Assembly (NCBI RefSeq): GCF_040712075.1
Contig: NZ_JBFCVL010000001.1
Location: forward strand, 193,501-257,500
DNA length: 64,000 nt
Direction of reading: 5' to 3'
Origin: Fodinicurvata sp. EGI_FJ10296
GTDB taxonomy: Bacteria > Pseudomonadota > Alphaproteobacteria > DSM-16000 > Inquilinaceae
Part shown: piece after piece, positions 33,843 to 42,397 of the stretch
Numbering within the stretch: position 1 is the first letter of the stretch
Layout of the letters: each line of letters opens with the position of its first letter
Notes under the pieces: model-generated
Database searches by the model: none
Told to the model about the DNA's origin: nothing
What the model saw: the letters and a program-made list of their open reading frames with translations, nothing else
Translations under genes and position numbers: made by a program

Positions 33843-35651
33843 GTGCTCGACCCGTATTCCATCACCATACTGGCCGCGGCGGGACTTACCATCCTTTCGG
33901 TGCTGACGAGCCTGATCTCGTTCCGGGTCGGAACGCCGCTGCTGCTGATTTTTCTGCTAATCGGACTGGCCGCCGGCGAAGACGGTATTGGCGGCATCGA
34001 CTTTCACAACCCGAGCGCCGCCTATTTCATCGGCAATGTCGCGCTGGCCGTCATCCTGTTCGACAGCGGCTTCGGGACCCGATTGACCACGTTGCGGCTG
34101 GCGGCAGGTCCGGCGGTGGTCCTTGCGACCGTCGGCGTTCTGCTGACGGCGGCGCTTGTGGCACTTCCGGCCCATTTCCTGCTCGGCTTCGACGTCATGG
34201 AAGCGCTGCTGCTGGGCGCGATCATTTCATCGACCGACGCCGCGGCGGTCTTCTTTCTGTTGCGGATCGGCGGCATCCAGATCCGCGAACGCGTCCGCGC
34301 AACGCTGGAAGTCGAATCCGGCTCCAACGATCCCATGGCGATCTTCCTGACCATCGCCCTGGTCGAGGCGATCACGGCCGGACACACCAACCTGGCCGCC
34401 TTGTCGGGCGACCTGATCACTGCCTTCGTGATGCAAATGGGCCTGGGCGCGCTGGCGGGTCTTGCCGGCGGGTTTCTGATCTCGTCAACGCTGAACGCCT
34501 TGCGGCTGGAGGCCGGGCTGACGCCGATCATCGTGCACGCGGCATCGCTGGCGGTGTTCGCGGTGACGGCCCTGTCCGGCGGCAGCGGGTTTCTGGCGGT
34601 GTATGTGGCCGGGCTGGTCGTTGGCAACAGACGCACCATCGGGATGCTGTCGCTGCGCCGGTTTCAGGACGGGCTGACCTGGCTTGCCCAGATCACCATG
34701 TTCCTGATGCTGGGACTGCTGGCAACGCCGTCGGAATTTCCGACCATCATGCTACCCGCCGTCGTCATCGCCGTGTTCCTGACATTGTTCGCCCGACCGG
34801 CGGTCGTGGCCCTCTGTCTGGCGCCGTTCGGCTATTCCATCCGCGAAATCGGCTTCATTGCGTGGGTCGGCCTGCGCGGTGCGGTGTCGATCCTGCTGGC
34901 CATCCTGCCCGTCCTCGGCGGTCTGGAAATGGGCCAGGATCTGTTCAACATGGCCTTTCTGATGGTCCTGACGTCGTTGCTGATCCAGGGCTGGACCATC
35001 GGCCCCATGGCCCGGCGCCTGCGGCTGACGGTACCGCCGCGCATCGGCCCGGTCGACAAGGTGGAGCTGGAACTGCCGGGGTCGGCCAATCACGAACTGG
35101 TGGTCTATCGGCTGGCGCCGAACTGTCCGGTGGCACGCGGGCAACGGCTGCCTCGCTGGGCGCGGCCGTCACTGATCGTCAGGGATGGCCGCTCGATGCG
35201 CCTGCATGACGCCGGGCGGGTTCGGGCCGGTGACTTCGTCTATATCTTCGCCGTGCCCCGTATGATCCCGCTGCTCGACCGGCTGTTCGCAACACCCGCG
35301 GCCCTGGATGATGACGATCTCGAATTCTTCGGCCAGTTCAGTCTGGATCCGAAACGGCCGCTGGGCGATATCGCCCGGATCTATGACCTGAACGTCAGCG
35401 ACGACGTCGGGGCGCTGTCGCTGCGCGACTATCTCCGCCGAAAACTCGGTGCCGTTCCGACACGCGGCGACCGGCTGACGCTTGGCGCCGTCGACCTGAT
35501 CGTCCAGGAAACCGGTGAGGATGGCGACATCGAGAAAGTCGGCCTGGCACTGGTGCCCGACCGGCCGGAACCGGTCTCGCCGCTCAAGCGGGTTCGTCGC
35601 TGGATCCGACGGCAAATCGCCGCTCCAGCCGCTCGAAAAGCTGATCGGTGA
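33843..35651 (+). CDS. cvrA: K+/H+ antiporter, CPA1 family, with TrkA-C and CorC/HlyC domains
   Basis: A 602-aa monovalent cation/proton antiporter of the CvrA/NhaP2 type. About 12 membrane segments (residues 1-400) include 'AIISSTDAAAVFFLLR' and 'ATLEVESGSNDPMAIFLT', the TDAAAV and SND-P ion-binding motifs. The cytoplasmic tail has a TrkA_C domain (~405-500) and a CorC/HlyC-like domain (~510-590, 'TRGDRLTLGAVDLIVQE'). The GTG at 33843 ('LDPYSITILAAAG') fits the family N-terminus; 62 upstream in-frame codons overlap the divergent channel promoter. The last 68 bp overlap the convergent ABC permease gene. Confidence 0.9.
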   Translation: MLDPYSITILAAAGLTILSVLTSLISFRVGTPLLLIFLLIGLAAGEDGIGGIDFHNPSAAYFIGNVALAVILFDSGFGTRLTTLRLAAGPAVVLATVGVLLTAALVALPAHFLLGFDVMEALLLGAIISSTDAAAVFFLLRIGGIQIRERVRATLEVESGSNDPMAIFLTIALVEAITAGHTNLAALSGDLITAFVMQMGLGALAGLAGGFLISSTLNALRLEAGLTPIIVHAASLAVFAVTALSGGSGFLAVYVAGLVVGNRRTIGMLSLRRFQDGLTWLAQITMFLMLGLLATPSEFPTIMLPAVVIAVFLTLFARPAVVALCLAPFGYSIREIGFIAWVGLRGAVSILLAILPVLGGLEMGQDLFNMAFLMVLTSLLIQGWTIGPMARRLRLTVPPRIGPVDKVELELPGSANHELVVYRLAPNCPVARGQRLPRWARPSLIVRDGRSMRLHDAGRVRAGDFVYIFAVPRMIPLLDRLFATPAALDDDDLEFFGQFSLDPKRPLGDIARIYDLNVSDDVGALSLRDYLRRKLGAVPTRGDRLTLGAVDLIVQETGEDGDIEKVGLALVPDRPEPVSPLKRVRRWIRRQIAAPAARKADR

Positions 35652-36372
35652 TGATCGCCATCAGGCCGACCAGCACGGCCCCTTGCGTGATATAGGCCAT
35701 GTTCTGAACGACAAGGCCGGAAATGATCGGTGTCCCCAGGCTGTTCGCGCCGACGGTCGACGCGATGGTCGCGGTACCGATATTCACGATGACCGACACC
35801 CTGACGCCGGCGATGATCACCCGCATGGCCAGCGGCAGTTCAACCCGGAACAGGATTCGGCTGCGTGACATGCCCATGCCGCGGGCCGCTTCCAGCGCCG
35901 CCGGCGATACCGATTGCATGCCCGCGATGGTGTTCTGCACCACCGGCAACAGGCCATAGAGCGCCAGCGCGACCAGGGCGGGGACGAAGCCGAAACCGGC
36001 GATCGGCACCATTACCGCCAGCACTGCCGGCGGCGGAAAGGTCTGGCCGATGGCAGCGATCGCCGAGATCATCGGCTTGAACTCTTCCCCGGTCGCCCGG
36101 GTCGCGAAAATTCCCGCCGATACGCCAACCGCGACCGAGATCAGGCTGGACACGCCGACCAAAACCAGATGATCGCGGGTCAGTTGAACGAATGTCTGAC
36201 GCGTGAACATGGTGTTTTCCAGGTCCGGCATCAGCATCCGGAATATCGGCTCCAGCGCCGGCATGAAAAAAACCAGCAGCACGAACACCACGATCAGCCA
36301 GGGCAGCACGCCCTGGCCGCGCAGCAGCCCGCCCATTTCCCTACCGGACCGGCGTACTTCGGCTGCCGTCAT
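35584..36372 (-). CDS. Osmoprotectant ABC transporter permease (YehW/OpuC type)
   Basis: A 262-aa permease with six hydrophobic segments and the binding-protein-dependent transport signature 'EAARGMGMSRSRILFRVELPLAM' split over the EAA loop. 'NIGTATIASTVGANSLGTPI' is typical of the OpuC/YehW family. It is the last gene of the four-gene operon OsmF-YehY-YehX-YehW order, overlaps the ATPase gene by 4 bp, and its 3' end overlaps the convergent antiporter gene by 68 bp. Confidence 0.9.
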   Translation of the reverse strand: MTAAEVRRSGREMGGLLRGQGVLPWLIVVFVLLVFFMPALEPIFRMLMPDLENTMFTRQTFVQLTRDHLVLVGVSSLISVAVGVSAGIFATRATGEEFKPMISAIAAIGQTFPPPAVLAVMVPIAGFGFVPALVALALYGLLPVVQNTIAGMQSVSPAALEAARGMGMSRSRILFRVELPLAMRVIIAGVRVSVIVNIGTATIASTVGANSLGTPIISGLVVQNMAYITQGAVLVGLMAIITDQLFERLERRFAVGSSDEPA

Positions 36373-37472
36373 GCCGGCGCCACCCGGCGGGGCTGGGCAG
36401 CGGGTTGAGCCGGGGGACCCGCATGCGACACCAGCGCGTCGAGCCCGACTTCACCGGTGAGTCGACCTGCCTCGTCCACGACCGGCAGCCGGTCGACACC
36501 GTTCCACACCATCCGCGACAGCGCCTCGCGCGCCGACATGCCCGACGTGGTCAGCCAGTCCTCGGGCACCGCCGTGCTGGCGCCGTCGCGCGACAACAGC
36601 CGCACTGGCCTGCCGTCTTCGGACAGAAGCCAGAGATGCCCCGCCGATTCAAGCCGCCGGCCCCGATCGTCATCGCCGATATCCGGCGCGGCCGACGGCG
36701 CATCGCAGCGTCGGTCGGCAACGGCTTCGCACGACAACAGCTTGAGGCCCAGATCGGATTTGCCGACGAAGTCGCGGACAAAGGCGTTCCGGGGCCGGGT
36801 CAGGATTTCCACCGGCGTGCCGACCTGCACCAGCCGCCCCTCGTCCATCAGGGCAACCTGGTCGCCAAGGCGCATGGCTTCGTCGATATCGTGGGTGACA
36901 AACACGATCGTCTTGCCGGTCGCCCGATGAACGCGGGCCAGCTCCTCTTGCAGGGCGTCGCGCGTGATCGGGTCGAGCGCGCCGAACGGCTCGTCCATCA
37001 GCAGCAGATCGGGATCGGCTGCCAGCGCCCGCGCAACACCCACCCGCTGGGCCTGACCGCCGGAAAGCTGGTGCGGATACTTGGCCCGGAACTCCGCCGG
37101 GTCCATCTTGAACAGCCCCAGCAGTTCGTCGATCCGCGATTCCACCCGCTGCGCCGACCAGCCAAGCATTCGCGGTACCACGCCGATATTCCCGGCCACC
37201 GTCCAATGCGGGAACAGGCCGATGGTCTGAATCGCATAGCCGATCCTCTGGCGAAGCGTTTCGGCCTTGATCGATGTCACGTCGCGGCCGTCGATGGCGA
37301 TGCGGCCCCGGCTGTGCGGGATCAGCCGGTTGATCATCTTCAACGTCGTCGACTTGCCGCTGCCCGACGATCCGATCAGGACGCAGAACGACCCGCTGTC
37401 GATGGTCAGCGAAAAATCCGACACCACGTCGGTGTCGCCATAAGTCTTGTAGACGCCATCCAGTTCGATCAT
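36369..37472 (-). CDS. Osmoprotectant ABC transporter ATP-binding protein with CBS region (YehX/OpuCA type)
   Basis: A 367-aa ATPase that powers import of glycine betaine or choline-like solutes. Walker A is 'GSSGSGKSTT', the signature 'LSGGQAQRVGVARALA', and Walker B 'LLLMDEPFGALD'. Residues ~260-350 form a degenerate CBS-like regulatory part ('WNGVDRLPVVDEAGRLTGEV'), the element that senses ionic strength in OpuA/OpuC ATPases. It overlaps both permease genes by 4 bp, so translation is coupled. Confidence 0.92.
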   Translation of the reverse strand: MIELDGVYKTYGDTDVVSDFSLTIDSGSFCVLIGSSGSGKSTTLKMINRLIPHSRGRIAIDGRDVTSIKAETLRQRIGYAIQTIGLFPHWTVAGNIGVVPRMLGWSAQRVESRIDELLGLFKMDPAEFRAKYPHQLSGGQAQRVGVARALAADPDLLLMDEPFGALDPITRDALQEELARVHRATGKTIVFVTHDIDEAMRLGDQVALMDEGRLVQVGTPVEILTRPRNAFVRDFVGKSDLGLKLLSCEAVADRRCDAPSAAPDIGDDDRGRRLESAGHLWLLSEDGRPVRLLSRDGASTAVPEDWLTTSGMSAREALSRMVWNGVDRLPVVDEAGRLTGEVGLDALVSHAGPPAQPAAQPRRVAPA

Positions 37473-38689
37473 GCCTGCCCTCGCGGTTGGCTGAGGCTGA
37501 TAAAGACCTGGAGCACGCCGTCGGCCAGCACAGCCATCGCAATGGTCGGTATGGCGCCCAGCAGTACCAGATCGATCGCGTTCTGCCCCAGTCCCTGAAA
37601 AATGAACGACCCCAGGCCGCCCGCCCCGATCAAGGCGGCAACCACGGCCAGACCGATCAACTGGACCACGACGATCCGCAGCCCGGACAGCAGGATCGGC
37701 AGCGCCAGCGGTGCTTCGACCTTGAGCAATATAGCCAGCCGGCTCATCCCCATACCGCGTGCCGCCTCGATGACGGCGGTGGGCACGGCGGCGAATCCCG
37801 CATAGGTGTTACGCGCGATCGGCAGCAGCGCGTACATGACCAGCGCCAGCAACGCGGGCGCCATGCCGATGCCCCGGACACCAAGATCGAAAAGCAGCGG
37901 CACGGCCGCGCCCAGCGCCGCCAGCGGCGCGATCAGCAAGCCGAACAATGCAATACTGGGGATGGTCTGGAAGAAATTGAGCAGTCCGAAGACGCCGCCG
38001 CGCACCGGTTTCCGGCGCAGCGCCCACAGGCCCAGCGCGATGCCGATCAGCAGGGCCGGCCCCAGCGCCCCCGCAACCAGGAAGATGTGCCGGGACATGG
38101 CGGCGGTAAAGGCCGACCGCCGGTTCGCATATTCCCGCAGGATGGAAAGGTCGTCGAAGACGCCGGCGGCAAACAGCGCAAAGACCGCCGCACCGACCGC
38201 AAGACCATAGCCGACGGCGACGAGTGAGCCGACGCGAAGGCGCTGCAGCCCATCCATCATGATCAGCGTAAGTGAGAATACCGCGACCCAGAAGGCGCCG
38301 CCCAGGGATGTCCGGGCCGCCGTCATTTCGGGATCGGTCATTCGGGTGGCAAAGTCACCGGCCCCATACATGATGGTCAGCAACAGCAGTGGCGCCGCAC
38401 CCAGGGCAACCAAGGGGCCACCGATCCCGGCGCCGGCTCCCGCCCCGGTTCGTCCGGCCGCCAGGCGGGGCAGGACCAGCCGGCTCAGGGCAGGAGTCGC
38501 GGCAACCGCGAGCACCAGGGTCAGCACAGCCGCGATCGCCAGATGCCAGGGCGACAAGGCCTCTGCGATGCCGAAGGCAGTCCCGGAAACGATGCGGTTG
38601 GGCGCATGGCTGGCGAACGGCATCAGCGATACCCCGACGACGCCTGAAACGAGCAGCGTCGTCAGCACACGGTTGGCGATGATGGTCAT
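37469..38689 (-). CDS. Osmoprotectant ABC transporter permease, large form (YehY type)
   Basis: A 406-aa permease, longer than the second one because of an extra N-terminal membrane block (about residues 1-180). The transport domain has the EAA loop 'EAARGMGMSRLAILLKVEAP' and 'FFQTIPSIALFGLLIAP'. Size and order relative to the ATPase and small permease match YehY of the E. coli osmF-yehYXW operon. The operon differs from OpuC sets with two equal permeases. Confidence 0.88.
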   Translation of the reverse strand: MTIIANRVLTTLLVSGVVGVSLMPFASHAPNRIVSGTAFGIAEALSPWHLAIAAVLTLVLAVAATPALSRLVLPRLAAGRTGAGAGAGIGGPLVALGAAPLLLLTIMYGAGDFATRMTDPEMTAARTSLGGAFWVAVFSLTLIMMDGLQRLRVGSLVAVGYGLAVGAAVFALFAAGVFDDLSILREYANRRSAFTAAMSRHIFLVAGALGPALLIGIALGLWALRRKPVRGGVFGLLNFFQTIPSIALFGLLIAPLAALGAAVPLLFDLGVRGIGMAPALLALVMYALLPIARNTYAGFAAVPTAVIEAARGMGMSRLAILLKVEAPLALPILLSGLRIVVVQLIGLAVVAALIGAGGLGSFIFQGLGQNAIDLVLLGAIPTIAMAVLADGVLQVFISLSQPRGQA

Positions 38690-38746
38690 CCTTCGCCCTC
38701 GCCAGACCTTGTTCCGGGAATGCGCCGCGCCGAACCCACCGGCACG

Positions 38747-39703
38747 TCAGTTGATGAAGCCTTCTTCCTCAAGATACGAGCGGGCGACCTGCCCTGCGTC
38801 CCGCCCCTCGACGATGATCGCCGCGTTGAGGGATTGCAGCGTCTGCAGGCCCAGCGTCTCGAAGACCGGATCGATGATGTCGCGGATCTCGGGATGCTCT
38901 TCCAGCACCTCGCCCCGCACGACAGGCGCCGGCTCGTAAACCATCTGGACGCCCTGCGTATCCTCCATGACCACCAGACCGACCGCCGACAGCGCGCCGT
39001 CGGTGCCATAGACCATGGCGGTGTTGGTGCCGTTGGTCTGTTCGGCGGCCGCGCGGATGGTCGCCGCCGTGTCGCCGCCGCTCAGAACCAGCATCTGGTC
39101 GTCGGTCAACTCGAAGCCGTACGCTTCCTGAAAGGCGGGCAGTGCGTTCGGCGACTCCACGAACTCCGCCGACGCCGCCAGCATGGCGTCGCCGCCACCG
39201 GAAACCCAGGCACCGAAATCCTCCATGGTTTCGAGATCGTTCTCGGCCGCCACATCCTGGCGCACGGCGAGCGCCCAGGTGTTGTTGGCCGGGGCCGGCG
39301 TCAGCCAGACCAGATTGTTTTCCTGCGCATCCAGTTGCGAGACCAATTCATAACCCGCGCCCCGATTGTTCCAGGCCTGGTCACCCTGACGGTCGAAGAA
39401 GAACGCGCCATTGCCGGTATATTCGGGGTAGATATCGATCTCGCCCGCGATGAGCGCCTGGCGCACGACGCTGGTCGCACCCAGCTGGATCTTGTTATCG
39501 ACCGTGAAGCCCGCATCCTCCAGCAGGATCATCAGCATGTTGCCGAGCAGGGCGCCTTCGGTGTCGATCTTCGATCCGACGGTAATGTCCTGAGCCTGGG
39601 CCTGAGCCACAGGGGCTGCCGCCATGAGCGCGGCAACGGCCGATCCGGCCAAAACACCGGCAAGTCGGCGGGCCGCGGGGAAGCGTTTGGTTTCCGTGAT
39701 CAT
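38747..39703 (-). CDS. osmF: Osmoprotectant-binding periplasmic protein (OsmF/OpuCC type)
   Basis: A 318-aa periplasmic binding protein. The signal peptide is about residues 1-37 ('LAGVLAGSAVAALMAAAPVA'). The mature part starts 'QDITVGSKIDTEGALLGNML', then 'GEIDIYPEYTGNGAFFF', the glycine-betaine/choline-binding fold (OpuAC family). ATG 39703 has gagg 9 nt upstream; the frame continues upstream without support. It heads the operon. The ligand, betaine-like or otherwise, is not settled by sequence: E. coli OsmF itself binds betaine poorly. Confidence 0.88.
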   Translation of the reverse strand: MITETKRFPAARRLAGVLAGSAVAALMAAAPVAQAQAQDITVGSKIDTEGALLGNMLMILLEDAGFTVDNKIQLGATSVVRQALIAGEIDIYPEYTGNGAFFFDRQGDQAWNNRGAGYELVSQLDAQENNLVWLTPAPANNTWALAVRQDVAAENDLETMEDFGAWVSGGGDAMLAASAEFVESPNALPAFQEAYGFELTDDQMLVLSGGDTAATIRAAAEQTNGTNTAMVYGTDGALSAVGLVVMEDTQGVQMVYEPAPVVRGEVLEEHPEIRDIIDPVFETLGLQTLQSLNAAIIVEGRDAGQVARSYLEEEGFIN

Positions 39704-39938
39704 GGCAGGCATTCCTCGTTGTCGGTTTGGAGACGGAAAAGCGGGCGCCGGGGACGCGAGCGGCAACTGTGCCGCGATCGTCGATCCGTCCATGCTCAGT
39801 CGGCAACAAGCCGATCGGTTCAAGCGCGCCCCTGGATTGTCAGAATCTGCGAATGGTCTGCGACTTTAGCGGGCGGCATCCGCCCAACGCAAGACCGTTT
39901 AACGGCCACCGCCGCTTCCCCGGCTTGCCCGCTCACGG

Positions 39939-39958
39939 TTAGCGGGAAATCCCGCTAA
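39939..39958. promoter_or_regulatory. Perfect dyad, operator or hairpin candidate
   Basis: Perfect 9-bp arms (ttagcggga / tcccgctaa) are separated by only two A residues. It lies between the osmF start and the end of the lysis cassette. The close spacing suits a DNA-binding dimer better than an RNA hairpin, and no T-run follows on either strand. Confidence 0.4.
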
Positions 39959-39986
39959 AGATACCATTTCTCAACGGGGACGCCGC

Positions 39987-40334
39987 CTATCGGGAGAGGC
40001 GCGCTTCGACCATTTCGGCCACGGCGGCATCGGTAAGGCCCAGGCGGCGGACTGTCTGCGGAACATGTCCGCCAATATAGCCGATGGCATCGGCCACCAC
40101 GGCATTGCGAACCTCGACGCGGGCGAGATCGGCACCCTGGTCGACGGCCCGGCTGCGCGCATAGGACACGGCCCAGCCGACGGCGTCCTGGAGCCGGCGG
40201 GACAAATCGCTTTCCGCTTCGATGCCGAGCCGGTCGGCAAGCCGCTTCGCCGCCCAGCTGCCCGCCCCCAGCAGCATCGCCGCGCCTACGTTGATCACGG
40301 TTTCAAGAACCGGGCTCAGATCCAGGAATTCCAT
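39987..40334 (-). CDS. Phage holin-like small membrane protein (LLH type)
   Basis: A 115-aa protein with one N-terminal membrane helix ('VINVGAAMLLGAGSWAAKRL') followed by a helical soluble part, as in the phage LL-H holin family. The ATG at 40334 has ggagg 7 nt upstream. Its 5' end overlaps the endolysin gene by 19 bp. It is the last gene of the cassette. Function as holin or regulator is inferred from the endolysin next to it. Confidence 0.65.
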   Translation of the reverse strand: MEFLDLSPVLETVINVGAAMLLGAGSWAAKRLADRLGIEAESDLSRRLQDAVGWAVSYARSRAVDQGADLARVEVRNAVVADAIGYIGGHVPQTVRRLGLTDAAVAEMVEARLSR

Positions 40335-40996
40335 AGTCGCCTCCACAAAGATGATGATGTGATCGATGGTGTCGGGTGCTGCGGCGCTGCGCGGGCCCTG
40401 CGCACCGGCCCGGTCGCCCCGTCTCTCGCCCCAACTCTTTCCCCGTCTCGCCAGGGAGCCAGGGCTTCGGCTTCCTGGTGACAGGCGACGGCGCGCCGCG
40501 ACCAGCCGAGACCGAATGTCGGAAAGGTCGACAGCCGCCCGTAATAGGCCAGTCTTCGGGCGGTATAGTCGTCGAAGCAGGTCGGGTCGTCCGCCCTCGC
40601 CATCGCGGCGGCCAGCGTTTGTCCACCGACCAGCCCGTCGACAGTGACGTCGAGGGCCTGCTGCAACAGCCGGACAGCCCGGGCCGGGCCGGCGTTGACC
40701 GCCATATCGAAGACGGCGAAAGCCAGATGCACCGGCAGATCGGGGCCGTGACAGGCCCGCCAGTAGCCATGGCGATAGATATCAAAGACGTGTATCTCGG
40801 GAATGGATTTGAGGTCGTCCACACCCGGTTCGGGGAGTCCGTTACGGCGCGCCCAGCCGCGATAGGTGGCAAGCGTAATGCCAAAGTTGGTCGCCCCACC
40901 CGGATCTTCAGGATGGTCGGCGAACCCGCCTTCGTGCCGCAGAACGAAGTCGAGTGCGCGCTCGAACGCATCGCCGGCGCTCTGATTGGCGGTCAT
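40316..40996 (-). CDS. GH108 endolysin (lysozyme-like muramidase)
   Basis: A 226-aa peptidoglycan hydrolase of glycoside hydrolase family 108. The catalytic Glu is in 'FVLRHEGGFADHPEDPGGAT', followed by 'NFGITLATY', the hallmark of this phage lysozyme family. The C-terminal PG_binding_3 part contains 'LLQQALDVTVDGLVGGQTLA'. Start ATG 40996 overlaps the stop of the upstream gene by 4 bp (ATGA). No signal peptide is visible, so release would depend on a holin. No phage structural genes are nearby. Confidence 0.88.
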   Translation of the reverse strand: MTANQSAGDAFERALDFVLRHEGGFADHPEDPGGATNFGITLATYRGWARRNGLPEPGVDDLKSIPEIHVFDIYRHGYWRACHGPDLPVHLAFAVFDMAVNAGPARAVRLLQQALDVTVDGLVGGQTLAAAMARADDPTCFDDYTARRLAYYGRLSTFPTFGLGWSRRAVACHQEAEALAPWRDGERVGARDGATGPVRRARAAPQHPTPSITSSSLWRRLWNSWI

Positions 40997-41412
40997 GTCG
41001 ACAGCATCTCGCGCAGACCCAGCCAGGTGGCCGTGGCGGCGGCACCAAGCACGAGGCCGATGGCCGTCCGGCGAAAGATCGGCATGATCTGCTCGTGGGC
41101 AAGGCGCTGGTTGCGCAGGAACATGCGGTCGCGCTGGTATTCCGGATCCGCCGAGCGCAGGCGCGCATCGCGGAGCCAATCCGCATCCTGGCGGGTTGCA
41201 CGGGTGTCGGTGGTGTCGAACCCCAGCCGTTCGAGCACATCGCGGACTGCCGTATGGGCCGCTTGTTCCGCTGCGTCGCGCGCGGCATCGGCAACCGCCT
41301 CACGAACGGCATTCTGGGCGGCTGCGCAGGCCAGTTCGCGGACGATGTCCACACTCAGAGCGGGGTCGCCCGGCGCCGCCGACGGGGGCGCCGGTTCGGT
41401 CGTTACTGTCAT
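40993..41412 (-). CDS. Small membrane-anchored protein of the lysis cassette
   Basis: A 139-aa protein, unrecognised. An Ala-rich helix (residues ~25-65, 'RELACAAAQNAVREAVADA') is followed by a charged region and one C-terminal membrane helix ('RTAIGLVLGAAATATWLGL'). This is the shape of spanin-like or GTA-associated small proteins found beside endolysins. It is translationally coupled to the endolysin gene. Confidence 0.6.
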   Translation of the reverse strand: MTVTTEPAPPSAAPGDPALSVDIVRELACAAAQNAVREAVADAARDAAEQAAHTAVRDVLERLGFDTTDTRATRQDADWLRDARLRSADPEYQRDRMFLRNQRLAHEQIMPIFRRTAIGLVLGAAATATWLGLREMLST

Positions 41413-41499
41413 ATCCTGTCCTGATCTGTACGTTTGCGGGAATAGGCCCGGAGGCCATCGCCCGGCAGCCGACGCCCGGCATCAAGCGATGCAACGGAC

Positions 41500-41532
41500 A
41501 AAAAAAACCCGCCATCCCCGAGGGGTGGCGGG
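41500..41532 (-). terminator. Strong Rho-independent terminator upstream of the lysis cassette
   Basis: Reading the minus strand, the stem cccgccacccc / ggggatggcggg (11 bp with one wobble) is followed by eight T residues. It lies 88 bp before the first lysis gene and about 30 nt after a promoter-like sequence. Transcripts reaching the lysis genes would need to pass it, or else start between 41500 and 41412. Confidence 0.88.
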
Positions 41533-41564
41533 CTTACACGTCCGGCTGCTAGGACGATAATCCT

Positions 41565-41589
41565 ATTATAGCCTTGCTGTCGCTGTCAA
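41565..41589 (-). promoter_or_regulatory. Promoter-like sequence before the terminator
   Basis: On the minus strand a perfect TTGACA (41589-41584) and a perfect TATAAT (41570-41565) occur, but only 13 bp apart. With TAGGAT as -10 the spacing is 18 bp. A transcript from here would end at the 41500 terminator after ~60 nt, forming a small RNA or attenuated leader. Confidence 0.45.
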
Positions 41590-41648
41590 GACGCTAGGGG
41601 ACCGGCAGACGGCTGTTCGGCGGCTTCCCCGGCTACCAATTCCCCAAA

Positions 41649-42209
41649 TCAGCGTTTCCAGCTCCCCCGCGTTGCCGCGTTGCTCTCCATGCGCACGAGT
41701 TCCCGGTTCAGCGACCGGAACTCGCGGTCCAGGGCCCGGATCTCCAGGCGTAGCGCGCGGCGTTCGTCCTCGTCGACGCCATCGCTGGCAAGTCGGTTTT
41801 CCAGGCGGTCGATGTCGCGCTCGACGCTTGCCAGTTCCTGCGAAACCTGGTGAATGGCCCTGCCATCGCGATAGCCCGCCAGGAACCCGGCTTCATCGCC
41901 GGGCGGACAGACCCCCTGATAGCTACCGCCGCTTCGGCCGACCTCGAAACCGCTTTCCGGCGTGCAGTACCGCGCAAGTCCGTCGTCGCGACCCTGGAAA
42001 TAGGCCTCCGGGTTGGGGATAATACCGTATTCGCCGCAGGCCTCGGCGTGATTGTTGAGCCGCGAGCGGGGCTGGCCGTTGGCGCCGTCGAGCCGGCCGA
42101 GTTCGTACCAATTCGCCGTTCGGCACTCACCTTCGGATAATGTGGCGCAGGCCGATACGCCCCACGCCAGCAGAACCATGGCCGTGACCCCGACGAAACC
42201 GTGTTGCAT
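41649..42209 (-). CDS. DUF2799 family lipoprotein
   Basis: A 186-aa outer- or inner-membrane-anchored lipoprotein. The signal peptide ends in the lipobox 'WGVSAC' with the acylated Cys at residue ~19. The family signature is the double 'NWYELGRLDGANGQPRSRL' and 'YFQGRDDGLARYC' pattern with paired cysteines. The last ~60 residues form a coiled coil ('SVERDIDRLENRLASDGVDE'). The frame extends to 42581, but the ATG at 42209 is the only start before a signal peptide. Confidence 0.82.
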   Translation of the reverse strand: MQHGFVGVTAMVLLAWGVSACATLSEGECRTANWYELGRLDGANGQPRSRLNNHAEACGEYGIIPNPEAYFQGRDDGLARYCTPESGFEVGRSGGSYQGVCPPGDEAGFLAGYRDGRAIHQVSQELASVERDIDRLENRLASDGVDEDERRALRLEIRALDREFRSLNRELVRMESNAATRGSWKR

Positions 42210-42397
42210 TTTTCCATCCCGCGTTTTTTGCTGCCGGATCGGCGCTGGTGCCCCCAAGATCGCGGGGGATCTGTGCCAGAATACGACGGCCCCGGACATC
42301 GATGCAAACGCCTTGGGATACGCACGGCTCGGAAAGCGTCTGCGGCGCGACGGCATACTGAAGGCGCGATTGTGCGGTAAAACTTGTCTGTCCGGAC

